Source: Bacillota bacterium
GTDB taxonomy: Bacteria > Bacillota > Clostridia > Christensenellales > UMGS416
Assembly: GCA_023435705.1 (NCBI GenBank)
Contig: JAEYRH010000016.1
Location: 372,001-436,000 of the forward strand
Length of the DNA stretch: 64,000 nucleotides
Reading direction: 5' to 3'
The notes beneath the pieces are model-generated. The model made no database searches, was not told where the DNA came from, and saw only the letters and a program-made list of their open reading frames with translations. A program made the position numbers and the translations under genes. Positions 8,654 through 17,397 of the stretch are shown in pieces. The stretch's first letter is position 1, and every line of letters starts with the position of its first letter.

Positions 8654-10021
8654 TCAGATCTCAAACGCAGATTCCCGCAACACTTCCGAAACTGTCGGGT
8701 GAGGAAACACAACCTTGCGCACATCTTCCACCCGCATATTGCGTTCGATCATCATCGCCGCGCCGAAAATCATTTCGGAGGCGTAGTTGCCGCACATGTG
8801 CACACCGAGCACCCTTCGTGTCAGTTTGTCTGCCACGAGGATGCAAACATCGTTGCCTGATGGGTTTTCCGCAAGATAACGGCCCGAATACCGCAACGGC
8901 AACTCTACAACATCCACTGCAAGGCCCTTCTGCCGTGCCGCCTCGGCGGTCAGGCCCACGCCTGCCACTTCGGGGTGTGTATAGATGACAGCCGGGATGG
9001 CATCGTAGTTCATGCGATCTTCATTTCCCAACATTGTGTTCACGCACAGCTCCGCCTCGCGGTATGCCGTGTGGGCCAGCATGGACTTACCATTCACGTC
9101 GCCGGCGGCAAACACGCCGCCAACGGTGGTGCGGCCCTTGTCATCCACGACAACCGCGCCGCGTTCCAGCGCCACGCCAATGGTTTCCAGCCCCAGCCCA
9201 TCGATGAAAGGCTTGCGGCCAATGGAAACCAACACACAGTCTGCTTCCAGCGACTGCTCCGCACCGTCCTTCTCAAAGACAACCTTCCCCGCTTCGAGCC
9301 TCGTTACCCGGCAGCTCAGGTTGAACTTCACGCCGCTCTTCTCAAGTGCTTTCTGCAGCAGGCCGGAAAGCTTCTCGTCGATGGGTCCGCCGATCTTTGG
9401 CAGCATCTCGACGACCTCGACAGCGGCGCCGGCTTCGTGATAATAACTGGCCATCTCCAAGCCGATCACACCACCGCCGATCACAACGAGCTTCTTCGGC
9501 AGCTCGACCAAGTCCAGCATCTCGGTGGAGGTGACGGCAAAGCCGGAGGCCAGCGCTTCTTTCAAGCCCGTGATGGGTGGCAGCACCGGCACCGAACCGG
9601 AGCAAATCAGCAGCCGCTTGGCAGTGTAGTCCTGCTCCCCCGCCGTGACCGTAAAACCATCGGCTGACCGGCCCGTTATTCTTGCGGCGGCAGCCACTAC
9701 AGTGACGCCGGCCTTCTTCATCTTCATATCCACGCCGCCCACCAGTGTCTTGACAACGCGGCCCTTGTGAGCCATCGCTGCCTTGTGATCCAGCGTGATG
9801 CCCGGCGCATTCACGCCGAATCGGGCCCCGTCTTTGGCGGCGGTATAGATTTTTGCGGAATTAAGCAGCGCTTTTGTCGGGATGCAGCCTTCGTTCAGGC
9901 AGGTGCCGCCCAAAGCCTTTTTCTCAAACAACACTGTTTTCAGGCCGCCCTTCGCGGCCAGCTCCGCGGCACGGTAGCCCGCCGGGCCACCACCGATAAT
10001 GGCAAGATCAAAACGATCCAT
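8654..10021 (-). CDS. lpdA: Dihydrolipoyl dehydrogenase (E3)
   Basis: FAD- and NAD-dependent E3 that reoxidises the E2 dihydrolipoyl group. The N-terminal GGGPAG FAD site (residues 10-15) is followed by the redox disulfide GGTCLNEGC with Cys41 and Cys46. A second nucleotide-binding motif, VVIGGGVIGLE, lies near residue 180. The C-terminal dimerisation domain ends with HPTVSEVL, which carries the catalytic His. The length (455) is usual. The gene starts directly against the E2 stop codon, and its GGAGG site overlaps the end of E2, so the two are translationally linked. Confidence 0.96.
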   Translation of the reverse strand: MDRFDLAIIGGGPAGYRAAELAAKGGLKTVLFEKKALGGTCLNEGCIPTKALLNSAKIYTAAKDGARFGVNAPGITLDHKAAMAHKGRVVKTLVGGVDMKMKKAGVTVVAAAARITGRSADGFTVTAGEQDYTAKRLLICSGSVPVLPPITGLKEALASGFAVTSTEMLDLVELPKKLVVIGGGVIGLEMASYYHEAGAAVEVVEMLPKIGGPIDEKLSGLLQKALEKSGVKFNLSCRVTRLEAGKVVFEKDGAEQSLEADCVLVSIGRKPFIDGLGLETIGVALERGAVVVDDKGRTTVGGVFAAGDVNGKSMLAHTAYREAELCVNTMLGNEDRMNYDAIPAVIYTHPEVAGVGLTAEAARQKGLAVDVVELPLRYSGRYLAENPSGNDVCILVADKLTRRVLGVHMCGNYASEMIFGAAMMIERNMRVEDVRKVVFPHPTVSEVLRESAFEI

Positions 10022-11263
10022 TTATGCCTCCTGGTTCTGAGCCAAAAAAGTTTCAAAGTTGGACAGCCCCTTGCAGACATCCTGCAGGAAGCGGGACGCC
10101 GGCGCACCGTCCACCGCCCGGTGGTCGTAGGTCAACGACAACCCCAGCGCCGGATACAGCTCGATACCAAAGCCGTTTGCCATCTTGCGAGGCCGGTCAA
10201 GGATCGCACACACGCCCAGGATGCCCGTCTGCGGCGGGTTGATGACCGGCGTGAACATCTCCACACCCAGGATGCCCAGGTTGGAGATCGTGAACGTGCC
10301 GCCGGAGAGCATGTCGGGGCTGATGGCGCCGTTGCGGCACTTTTCCGCCAGCTCCTTGCTCTTGCGGGAGAGCTCTTCCAGCGACATGCGGTCGGCTTGG
10401 AAGAGCGTGGGCACCATAAGGCCCCGGTCGGTGTCCACCGCCATACCCAGGTTCACATCGGTGAAATAGCGCATCTTGTCGCCCAGGAAATGGGCGTTCA
10501 TGTCCGGATGCTGCTTCAATACTCTGGAAACCACAAAGAGGATCATATCGTTCAAGGTGATGTTGGAGCCGCCGCTGGCAGCATTAACCTTTGCTTTGGC
10601 GCGGTATGCCTGCATGGCGGTGGCGTCGGCCGAACTATGGTGCGTGAGCTGCGCCATCTCAACAAGGGAGCGGTGCATGCTTTCGGCAATGCGCTTGCGA
10701 ATGTTACTGAGCGGCGCGTCTTCATAACCGCTTATGGATGCACTCTGCCCGGCAGTGCGCTTGGCACCGTTGGCCAATGCCCAGATGTCACGCTCGATCA
10801 CGCGCCCATCGGGGCCTGTGGGCAGCGCCTCGGCGGCAACGAGGCCCATGCTCTCAGCCAGATGCCTTGCACGGGGCGACACCTTGAATTCGCCAGTAGT
10901 TATTGTGGCAACACACGGTGCGGGCGAGGGGACGGATTCAGCAGCGGCAGGCTGGCCAATGGCCGGCACTTCCGGCACTGTTTCAAGCTTCGGCATGGCC
11001 TTCAGGAATTGAGAGATATCCTCCCCTGGCTGGCCGATCACACAAACACCCTCCAGCACAGGGATATCGTCGCCTTCCTCGCGCAGCAGTTTGAGCAGCG
11101 TTCCGTCCGCTGATGAAGCTTCCTCGAAAGCGCTTTTATCGGTTTCATATGCAAAGAGGGGCTCCCCCGCCTTCACGGCGCTGCCCTCAATTTTCAGCCA
11201 TTTTGTCAGGATGCAGCTTTCCACGGTGTTGCCCTGTTTGGGCATGACGATCAAAGTGGCCAC
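10022..11263 (-). CDS. Dihydrolipoamide acyltransferase (E2)
   Basis: E2 core of the complex. It has one N-terminal lipoyl domain with the modified lysine in ETDKSAFE (Lys43), a Pro/Ala-rich linker, a peripheral subunit-binding domain (VSPRARHLAESMG) and a C-terminal catalytic domain with the DHRAVDG motif. The start is GTG at 11261-11263, supported by GGAGG 8 nt upstream; no in-frame ATG fits. It is the first gene of the operon. An inverted repeat at 11288-11320 just upstream could be its operator. No lipoate ligase is seen nearby. Confidence 0.94.
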   Translation of the reverse strand: MATLIVMPKQGNTVESCILTKWLKIEGSAVKAGEPLFAYETDKSAFEEASSADGTLLKLLREEGDDIPVLEGVCVIGQPGEDISQFLKAMPKLETVPEVPAIGQPAAAESVPSPAPCVATITTGEFKVSPRARHLAESMGLVAAEALPTGPDGRVIERDIWALANGAKRTAGQSASISGYEDAPLSNIRKRIAESMHRSLVEMAQLTHHSSADATAMQAYRAKAKVNAASGGSNITLNDMILFVVSRVLKQHPDMNAHFLGDKMRYFTDVNLGMAVDTDRGLMVPTLFQADRMSLEELSRKSKELAEKCRNGAISPDMLSGGTFTISNLGILGVEMFTPVINPPQTGILGVCAILDRPRKMANGFGIELYPALGLSLTYDHRAVDGAPASRFLQDVCKGLSNFETFLAQNQEA

Positions 11264-11735
11264 TCACATCGCCTCCGAATGCAACTTGTGAATTAATAAC
11301 ATTTCAATGAAATAATTCACAGTTCATATCCTAACAATTGGGATCGAGGATGTCAATATGGATTGTGGGAGCTGTGTGGGATTTTATCGAATTTAACCAT
11401 TGAACCCTGCCCACTTGTAATTAAGTCTCCCCAGCCCCCACCCTTCGAGTGGGAGGCAGAACTAGATGAAGAGAGGCATCTTAGGATTATAGGGGGACCG
11501 GGGGCGGAGCCCCCGTACAAACGAGGGTGGGCGGGCGGAAAATGGATTGCTGGATGGTAGATAGATTAAATGGTTATGTGAAGATACTATGCATTCCCTA
11601 ACTGAGTCACTGGCCGGTACAGGCTGGCCGCATCCTGCGGATGCTGCTCGCCCCTGCATCCTGGAGCCCGGCCCGTACATTGACAACCATATTCAAACGG
11701 CACCGCTTTTATCGGGTAGGCATGGTCTATATGGA
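11264..11735. other. Gene-free interval with an operator-like repeat and a GC-rich element
   Basis: No convincing gene. 11288-11320 holds the inverted repeat GTGAATTA-N17-TAATTCAC. 11437-11531 is a GC-rich element with near-inverted ends (CCCACCCTTCG and CGAGGGTGGG) around an internal GGGGGC-GGA-GCCCCC hairpin. A further small hairpin, GCATCC-TGC-GGATGC, lies near 11630. Short ORFs on both strands here look random. Confidence 0.6.
11288..11320. promoter_or_regulatory. Inverted repeat upstream of the E2-E3-E1 operon
   Basis: Perfect 8-bp arms GTGAATTA and TAATTCAC separated by 17 bp, 24 bp before the E2 start. The symmetry and position suggest a regulator binding site. No regulator gene is adjacent. 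Confidence 0.45.
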
Positions 11736-12926
11736 TCAATCCTCATCTCCGGCCTTAAAGTTATACACCGGCTTAATGATCTTCTCCACCGTCACCGTCT
11801 CGCCGATGCAAGACAGGATTTCTTCCATCGGCTTATAGGCTGCCGGAGCCTCGTCAATCGTGTCCTTACCAACAGAGGTGGTGAAAATGCCTTGCATGGA
11901 GCTTTTGAAGTCCTTGAGGCTCAAGGTCTCCCTGGCGGTCTTGCGGCTCATCAGCCGCCCGGCCCCGTGCGGCGCGGAGCAATTCCACGCCACGCTTCCT
12001 TTCCCCGCCGCCAGGATACTGCCGTCACGCATGTTCATCGGGATGATTACGCGCTCACCAGCTTGGGCTGAGATGGCGCCCTTGCGCAAGATGTGGTGCT
12101 TCAGATCGATGTAGTTGTGTATCGTGGTGAATTGTTCCTTGGCGGTAAGCTTCATCATTTTGAGGATCACATCAGCCATGGCGCGGCGGTTCCAGTCGGC
12201 ATAGGTTTGAGCAATGCCCATGTCGTGCAGGTAATCCTGAAATGGCTCGCCATACAGATAGGCCAGGCTGCTATTGCCCATGTCAGCCTTGAGTGCCGCG
12301 ATAGCCTTTTGCAGCTCGCCCTCCCTGCCCTCTGCCTTGTGACGGTTCACAAGCTCAGTGACGGCATGGTTCTTCATCCATGTCTCGGCATAGCGCTGAT
12401 AGTGTTCGGCAATCTGAACACCCATGTGGCGGCTGCCGGAGTGTATCACCAGGTAGAGGTTGTCGTCCTCATCGCGGTTGATTTCGATGAAGTGGTTGCC
12501 TCCGCCCAGCGTGCCCAGGCTCAGGCGGGCGCGGTTGAGGTTAACCTTGGCCGCACAGCGCAGCGCACTAATATCGGTATGCCCCACAAATGGATGCACC
12601 TCGCTGCGGATGTTACTGCCGCTGGGCACGAACTCACGGATCACCTTATCGAGCTTGGTGAACTCAATGTGCGCCTTGCCCAGCGCCGTCACCAGCATGC
12701 CGCAGCCGATGTCCACACCCACCATGTTGGGCACAACACGGTCTGTGATTGTCATCGTGGTGCCGATCGTACAGCCTTTGCCTGCGTGCACATCCGGCAT
12801 GACGCGGATACTGCTGCCAGCCGCAAAGCTCTGGTTGCAGAGCTCACGGATTTGCCGCTCGGCCTCAGCCTCCAGCTTGTCGGTATAAACAACAGCTTCG
12901 TTGTGTTTGCCTTGTATGGCGATCAT
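11736..12926 (-). CDS. rtcB: RtcB-family RNA ligase
   Basis: GTP- and Mn-dependent RNA ligase that joins 3'-phosphate or 2',3'-cyclic phosphate ends to 5'-OH ends. Diagnostic motifs are DVHAGKGCTIGTT, GVDIGCGM, LGGGNHFIE, HSGSR and APHGAGRLMSR, the last holding the histidine that is guanylylated. At 396 residues it belongs to the shorter bacterial group. It sits 21 bp after the rRNA methyltransferase gene on the same strand, so cotranscription is likely. No archease or RtcA partner is present, and the natural RNA target is unknown. Confidence 0.93.
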   Translation of the reverse strand: MIAIQGKHNEAVVYTDKLEAEAERQIRELCNQSFAAGSSIRVMPDVHAGKGCTIGTTMTITDRVVPNMVGVDIGCGMLVTALGKAHIEFTKLDKVIREFVPSGSNIRSEVHPFVGHTDISALRCAAKVNLNRARLSLGTLGGGNHFIEINRDEDDNLYLVIHSGSRHMGVQIAEHYQRYAETWMKNHAVTELVNRHKAEGREGELQKAIAALKADMGNSSLAYLYGEPFQDYLHDMGIAQTYADWNRRAMADVILKMMKLTAKEQFTTIHNYIDLKHHILRKGAISAQAGERVIIPMNMRDGSILAAGKGSVAWNCSAPHGAGRLMSRKTARETLSLKDFKSSMQGIFTTSVGKDTIDEAPAAYKPMEEILSCIGETVTVEKIIKPVYNFKAGDED

Positions 12927-12947
12927 ATCAATGCTTCCTTTTCAACT

Positions 12948-13817
12948 TTACCTCTTTTTGCCGGCCATCACCAGAAAATCGATTGTGACAGCTTGAGGCG
13001 GGGCAGCAATCACTTCCGCCCGCTTATACTCGGCGCTATCCCAGGAAAGCGGCGTCATTGCCACGATATGGGGCCACAAACCATCCGGCACCGGGAATGA
13101 CTGCTGCACGTGTTTGGCTGCCACGACATCAAAGCGCTGCTCGAATAACTTAACTACCTGTTCGTTGGAATACTGCTCGCGATCCTCCCCGGCATAAAGC
13201 GCCAACCGCAGTTCCTTGAGATATTCACTGCCAGGAACAGCCTTCACCACCAAGCCTTCGTCGTGAAGCACACGGCTGAACTCACCGTAATTAATCGGCG
13301 ACAGGATGTTAAGGATCGCATGAGTGGATCGGTCTAGCATGGGCAGGCAGGCCAAGTCGGCAACCATCCAAAGCGCGCCCATGTGCTCACGGGCGGCAAT
13401 GCGGATGGCATCCTTTGAGATATCCACGCCAATTGCAGAGATATCGATGCCCTGCGCTGCCAATTGATTGCGAACCGCCATGAGGTGGGATCCCTCCCCA
13501 CAACCTGCATCCAGAAGACGAATCGTGTCACCGCCTTTATGGACGGCAAGCATGGATGCTACCGCATCCAGTAAACTATCAAAGAACCCAACCCTACACA
13601 CCGAATGCCTGGATTCCAGCATCTGTGCTCCATAATCCTCCGGTGGTTTGCTGCGGAGAAGGTTTAAGGAACCGGAGGCGGAAAGATCAAAGTTGTGCGA
13701 TTTGCCACAGGCAACGGCATTGCCATTGCCTGGTGCCAACGGGCTGGCGCAAACCGGGCAGGTGAGCCAGCCGGGGTTATCACGTATGAGGTTCTTTGCC
13801 AATTCAATCTTTTTCAT
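12948..13817 (-). CDS. 23S rRNA (guanine-N1)-methyltransferase, RlmA family
   Basis: SAM-dependent methyltransferase of the RlmA (RrmA/TlrB) family that modifies a guanine in 23S rRNA helix 35. The N-terminus carries the family zinc site (CPVC, then C and H in ACGKSHNFD). The SAM motif LLDAGCGEGSHL follows at about residue 103. The 289-residue length is slightly above the E. coli protein. AAGGAG lies unusually far (about 17 nt) from ATG 13817, and no better in-frame start is present. Members of this family can give resistance to macrolide-type drugs; whether this one does is not visible. Confidence 0.9.
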   Translation of the reverse strand: MKKIELAKNLIRDNPGWLTCPVCASPLAPGNGNAVACGKSHNFDLSASGSLNLLRSKPPEDYGAQMLESRHSVCRVGFFDSLLDAVASMLAVHKGGDTIRLLDAGCGEGSHLMAVRNQLAAQGIDISAIGVDISKDAIRIAAREHMGALWMVADLACLPMLDRSTHAILNILSPINYGEFSRVLHDEGLVVKAVPGSEYLKELRLALYAGEDREQYSNEQVVKLFEQRFDVVAAKHVQQSFPVPDGLWPHIVAMTPLSWDSAEYKRAEVIAAPPQAVTIDFLVMAGKKR

Positions 13818-13860
13818 TTTGAAATGGTACCTACTCCTTGATCCTTACCATGTACACAAG

Positions 13861-13887
13861 AGGGGCGGGTATGGAAACCCCGCCCCT
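13861..13887 (-). terminator. GC-rich hairpin after the DUF362 gene
   Basis: Arms AGGGGCGGG and CCCGCCCCT with a 9-nt loop, 17 bp after the DUF362 stop on the minus strand. No strong T-run follows, so termination is likely but not certain. Confidence 0.5.
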
Positions 13888-13903
13888 GCCAAAATAGAAT
13901 CTG

Positions 13904-15040
13904 CTACTTGAAGAATCCCTTCTTGACCTCCAGTGCCTTCTCCGGGCAGAGCTCGTGGCAGCAGAAGCACTTGATGCACTTCCCATAGTCTATGACAGGC
14001 TTTTTATCCCTCATCAAAATGGCGTGGGGCGGGCATGCGGCAGCGCACTCGGCACAGCCGACGCATTTTTCCGGGATAAGCCTGGGCCTGGCCTGCACCG
14101 CCTCGCGAAGCGGGCCTGGTAGTATGCGAGCAAACCTCAGCGTAGCCTGGGCTGTTATCGTGGGTTTTCGGAATGGGCGTTTCAGGCGAAGCTCTCCCAC
14201 CGAACTGCCTACCACTTCGACATCCTCAAGCCGATCCGGAAGCAAACCGCGCTTTCTGGCCAATTCCAGCAGCATCACATCGGTTTGCGGCCAACCAATC
14301 AAATCCACCGCGACAGCATCCAGCGCATAGGGCGAGGCGGACGCCAGGAGCGCCCCAAGCTTTCTGGGGTACCCTGCGGCTGGGCCGGGCCCCTCGATAC
14401 CAATTATAGCGTCCATGATATTGAGACCCGGCTTTACCGTCTCAGCGATGTCGATCAGGAAATGATTGAAGGCTGGCGGCATTGGATAGATCGCGTGATA
14501 CTTTCGCTTGTCGCGGCCATAGATCGTGCCATAGAGGTTTTTCACCGCCCCTGTGAAGGAACACAATTGATGGGTCTTTGCCTTGCTGATGTTGATCAAC
14601 AGGTCGGCGGAAACCATCTCCTCCACAAGATCGAAGCTCTTGGCCGATACCCCGCCGGGAACCTCGCGCACTGCCCGTGTTTTGTTTACAATGAGCTTTG
14701 CTCCTACCCTATTGGCCACTTCGGTATAACCGCATACCTGATAAACATCCTCGACACGTTCCTCCATGCCACCGCCGCCGGGGCAGTCGCCGATCATCAC
14801 TTCCGACGCGCCTGCCTCAAAAGCCAGCTTCGCTGTGGCTGCCACAACTTCCGGGTGTGTGGTGACATATTCCTCCGGTCGGTTCTTGCCCAACGCATTG
14901 GGTTTGATATAGACACGCATTCCTGGTTTGACAAAGCTGCTCATGCCGCCAAGCCCTTTCATGACTTGGCGGATGGACTGCTCAACCTGCGCAGGATCAT
15001 AATCGCCGCATCGCGCGACAGACACAACCGGATTGCTCAT
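13904..15040 (-). CDS. DUF362 protein with C-terminal 2x[4Fe-4S] ferredoxin
   Basis: 378-residue protein. The DUF362 domain fills about residues 1-300. The C-terminus has two ferredoxin clusters, CVGCAECAAACPP and CIKCFCCHELCPE, each with the CxxCxxCxxxC/P spacing of a 4Fe-4S site. The role is presumably redox, but DUF362 proteins have no general assigned reaction. The start overlaps the aminotransferase stop by 4 bp (ATGA), making it the third gene of a tightly coupled Lrp-aminotransferase-DUF362 operon. That context suggests an amino acid or 2-oxoacid redox step. No membrane segments are seen. Confidence 0.88.
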   Translation of the reverse strand: MSNPVVSVARCGDYDPAQVEQSIRQVMKGLGGMSSFVKPGMRVYIKPNALGKNRPEEYVTTHPEVVAATAKLAFEAGASEVMIGDCPGGGGMEERVEDVYQVCGYTEVANRVGAKLIVNKTRAVREVPGGVSAKSFDLVEEMVSADLLINISKAKTHQLCSFTGAVKNLYGTIYGRDKRKYHAIYPMPPAFNHFLIDIAETVKPGLNIMDAIIGIEGPGPAAGYPRKLGALLASASPYALDAVAVDLIGWPQTDVMLLELARKRGLLPDRLEDVEVVGSSVGELRLKRPFRKPTITAQATLRFARILPGPLREAVQARPRLIPEKCVGCAECAAACPPHAILMRDKKPVIDYGKCIKCFCCHELCPEKALEVKKGFFK

Positions 15041-16227
15041 GATACCCTCGCGTGACGTTTGACGAAGCGCTCAATACGCTCCAATGCGACTTTAATCTTG
15101 TCAATGGAATAAGCGTAACTGATTCGTACAAAGCCTTCACCTGAAGGCCCGAACGCAGTGCCTGGCACCACAGCAACCTTTTCCTCATGCAACAGCGTCG
15201 TGCAGAATTCCTCGCTGGTCATTCCGGTAATTGCAACCGATGGGAACACATAAAATGCGCCTTTGGGTTCAAAACATGCCAATCCCATATGGTTCAAAGA
15301 CTGCACAACAAAACGGCGGCGGCGGTTGTATTCCCGCTGCATCACAGCCACTTCTGAAAAACCATCACTCAGGCCCTGACGAATGCCCTCCAGCGCTGCT
15401 TCCTGCGCTACAATCGGCGCGCAAAGCATTGTGTATTGATGAATCTTCACCATGCCGGCCAACGCGTCTTTCGGGCCGCAGATATACCCCAGCCGCCAGC
15501 CGGTCATCGCGAACGCCTTGGAAAAACCGTTGAGCACCACGGTCTTGTCAAACATGCCGTCGATTTCGGCGATGGATACATGGCGTGTGCCTGTGTAGGT
15601 AAGTTCAGAATAGATTTCATCAGAAATCACTGCGATATCAAGATTGCGAAGCACCGAAGCCAATTCCTCCAGGTGCTGCCGCTCCATCACGCCACCGGTG
15701 GGGTTGTTGGGATAAGGCAGGATGATCGCCTTGGTTTTCGGCGTCACGGCATCCAGGATGGCCTGCGGCTCCACGCGGAAGTCGATGTGCGCGCCGGTCT
15801 TGATGCCCTTTGGCACACCGCCTGCAAGAGTCACGCAGGGATAGTAGGATACATAAGAGGGCTCGGGGATCAGCACTTCATCACCGGGTGTCAGGATTGT
15901 GCGCATGGCCAGGTCGATGCCCTCGCTTGCCCCCACGGTCACGAGGATCTGGTTTTTGGGATCATAACTCAGATGATAACGCTGGCGCATATACCCGGCG
16001 ATGGCTTGCCGGAGCTCCAATGTGCCCCAGTTGGAGGTGTAGTGCGTGGCCCCATGCTCCAAAGCATAGATTGCCGCCTCGCGGATGTTCCATGGCGTGT
16101 CAAAATCCGGCTCGCCCACACCCAGCGAGATCGCTCCTTCGATTTCCGTCACAATGTCAAAAAACTTTCGGATGCCGGAAGGCGGCAGGTCGCGTACCAC
16201 ATCGTTGACCCATCGGAGCTCGCTCAT
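15037..16227 (-). CDS. PLP-dependent aminotransferase, class I/II
   Basis: Fold-type I aminotransferase of the aspartate/aromatic group, 396 residues. The PLP lysine sits in NGFSKAFAMTGWRLGY. Other family marks are YPNNPTGG and the C-terminal FVRISYA, which holds the carboxylate-binding arginine. The amino donor cannot be identified. It overlaps the Lrp gene upstream and the DUF362 gene downstream by 4 bp each, so all three should be translated in a coupled way and probably respond to the Lrp-type regulator. Confidence 0.93.
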   Translation of the reverse strand: MSELRWVNDVVRDLPPSGIRKFFDIVTEIEGAISLGVGEPDFDTPWNIREAAIYALEHGATHYTSNWGTLELRQAIAGYMRQRYHLSYDPKNQILVTVGASEGIDLAMRTILTPGDEVLIPEPSYVSYYPCVTLAGGVPKGIKTGAHIDFRVEPQAILDAVTPKTKAIILPYPNNPTGGVMERQHLEELASVLRNLDIAVISDEIYSELTYTGTRHVSIAEIDGMFDKTVVLNGFSKAFAMTGWRLGYICGPKDALAGMVKIHQYTMLCAPIVAQEAALEGIRQGLSDGFSEVAVMQREYNRRRRFVVQSLNHMGLACFEPKGAFYVFPSVAITGMTSEEFCTTLLHEEKVAVVPGTAFGPSGEGFVRISYAYSIDKIKVALERIERFVKRHARVS

Positions 16228-16715
16228 GGCGACACCGCCAGTCTGTTGTCCTCGATGACCTCGTCATCCACAACAACACTGTTGTCCTTGTATTTCTTCA
16301 ACACGAAATGCGTGGCGGTGGACAGTACGCCGTCGATTGTAGAGAGTTTTTCGGCCACAAAAAAGGCAACGTCGCGCATGGATCGGCCATCGATCAGCAC
16401 CATCAGGTCGTAGGCGCCAGACATCAGATAACAGGATTTTACCTCCTGAAAGCCATAAATACGCCGGGCAATGTCATCAAAGCCCTTGCCGCGCTGGGGC
16501 GTCACCTTTACCTCAATCAGCGCTTCCACCGATTCATCGCCGACCTTCTGCCAATCGATCACGGTGTTGTATTGAATGATGACCCTGTCACGCTCCAGCT
16601 CCGCGATGGCTGTCCGCACCTGCTCCTCGGAGGCACCCACCATCACGGCCATGTCGGCCACACTAGCTCGGGCGTCCTTCCCCAATATTTCGAGCAGTTC
16701 CTTCTTCAGTTCCAT
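16224..16715 (-). CDS. Lrp/AsnC family transcriptional regulator
   Basis: 163-residue regulator with an N-terminal winged helix-turn-helix (about residues 1-60) and a C-terminal RAM domain that binds amino acids (YLMSGAYDLMVLIDG). It is the first gene of the operon with the aminotransferase and DUF362 genes and probably controls it in response to a substrate or product. AAGGAG lies 10-11 nt before ATG 16715. A very good promoter lies at 16748-16776. A 16-residue C-terminal tail extends beyond the usual family end. Confidence 0.9.
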   Translation of the reverse strand: MELKKELLEILGKDARASVADMAVMVGASEEQVRTAIAELERDRVIIQYNTVIDWQKVGDESVEALIEVKVTPQRGKGFDDIARRIYGFQEVKSCYLMSGAYDLMVLIDGRSMRDVAFFVAEKLSTIDGVLSTATHFVLKKYKDNSVVVDDEVIEDNRLAVSP

Positions 16716-16747
16716 CGCGCATCAGCTCCTTTATGAATATTTGGCTA

Positions 16748-16776
16748 ATTATAACAGTGAGACGTTGGGGAGTCAA
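16748..16776 (-). promoter_or_regulatory. Promoter of the Lrp-aminotransferase-DUF362 operon
   Basis: On the minus strand TTGACT (16771-16776) and TATAAT (16748-16753) are 17 bp apart, 32 bp before the Lrp start codon. Confidence 0.85.
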
Positions 16777-16835
16777 ACGAAATGGCAATCAGTCGTGCCA
16801 TGCTATCTTTCTCCAAATACCGACAATCTCTTTGC

Positions 16836-16864
16836 TTGAAGACCCCTGCCCGATCTTCTACAAT
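16836..16864 (+). promoter_or_regulatory. Promoter for the small GNAT-like gene
   Basis: TTGAAG (16836-16841) and TACAAT (16859-16864) with a 17-bp spacer, 35 bp upstream of ATG 16900. Confidence 0.6.
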
Positions 16865-16899
16865 GGAACCAACAAACCCAAATCGGCAGAGGCGCGGAA

Positions 16900-17397
16900 A
16901 TGAACATCATGGTAAGAGGCATGATCCAGACGGATATCGAGGATCTATCCAGGGCGTTCGCTGCACAGGGATGGCTTTTGCCAGCCTCCGTATTTGAGAA
17001 TTGTTACCGGCGGATGCTTCAGAAGTATTGCGACATGCTTGTGGCCGAAGTAAAGGGCCAACTAGCCGGATATCTGCGCCTGGAGTGGGTGGATGCCGGT
17101 GATGCCCAGGACCATCTGTTAATGCCAGAGATTCAGGAATTTGTCGTGTTGAATCGATATGCCGGCACAGGCGTGGCAGAATCTCTGCATGCGGAAGCCG
17201 AGCGCCGTGTGTGTTACAGAACCGGAGAAGCGCCAGAGAATGCTCTGATGGCCGTGTATGGCTCCCCCCCGCCTCATCCACTGCGCATGCGAAGCTTCGT
17301 GTTGGATGGCTTGTTTGTGTCCGGAGAGGGCCGCTTCATCCGCGCAAGGACTGCCGGTGACGCGCGGCGCGGTTTTGTGATCAGCATGAGGCGGTAA
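16900..17397 (+). CDS. GNAT-like acetyltransferase
   Basis: 165-residue protein with the features of a GNAT domain: an N-terminal MVRGMIQTDIEDLSRAFAAQGW segment, a central strand LVAEVKGQLAGYLRLEW and a helix VAESLHAEAERR that would follow the acetyl-CoA loop. The C-terminus (residues 130-165) is shorter on hydrophobic core than usual, so activity is uncertain. AGAGG lies upstream of ATG 16900. Its stop codon abuts the convergent AEC transporter stop. Confidence 0.7.
   Translation: MNIMVRGMIQTDIEDLSRAFAAQGWLLPASVFENCYRRMLQKYCDMLVAEVKGQLAGYLRLEWVDAGDAQDHLLMPEIQEFVVLNRYAGTGVAESLHAEAERRVCYRTGEAPENALMAVYGSPPPHPLRMRSFVLDGLFVSGEGRFIRARTAGDARRGFVISMRR

Noticed and set aside
9767..11113. 448-codon plus-strand ORF opposite E3 and E2
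   Set aside because: Crosses two well-supported genes in antisense and contains no recognisable domain.
11462..11686. 74-codon minus-strand ORF in the interval before rtcB
   Set aside because: Runs through the hairpin-rich GC element, has no SD, and its translation is low-complexity without family resemblance.
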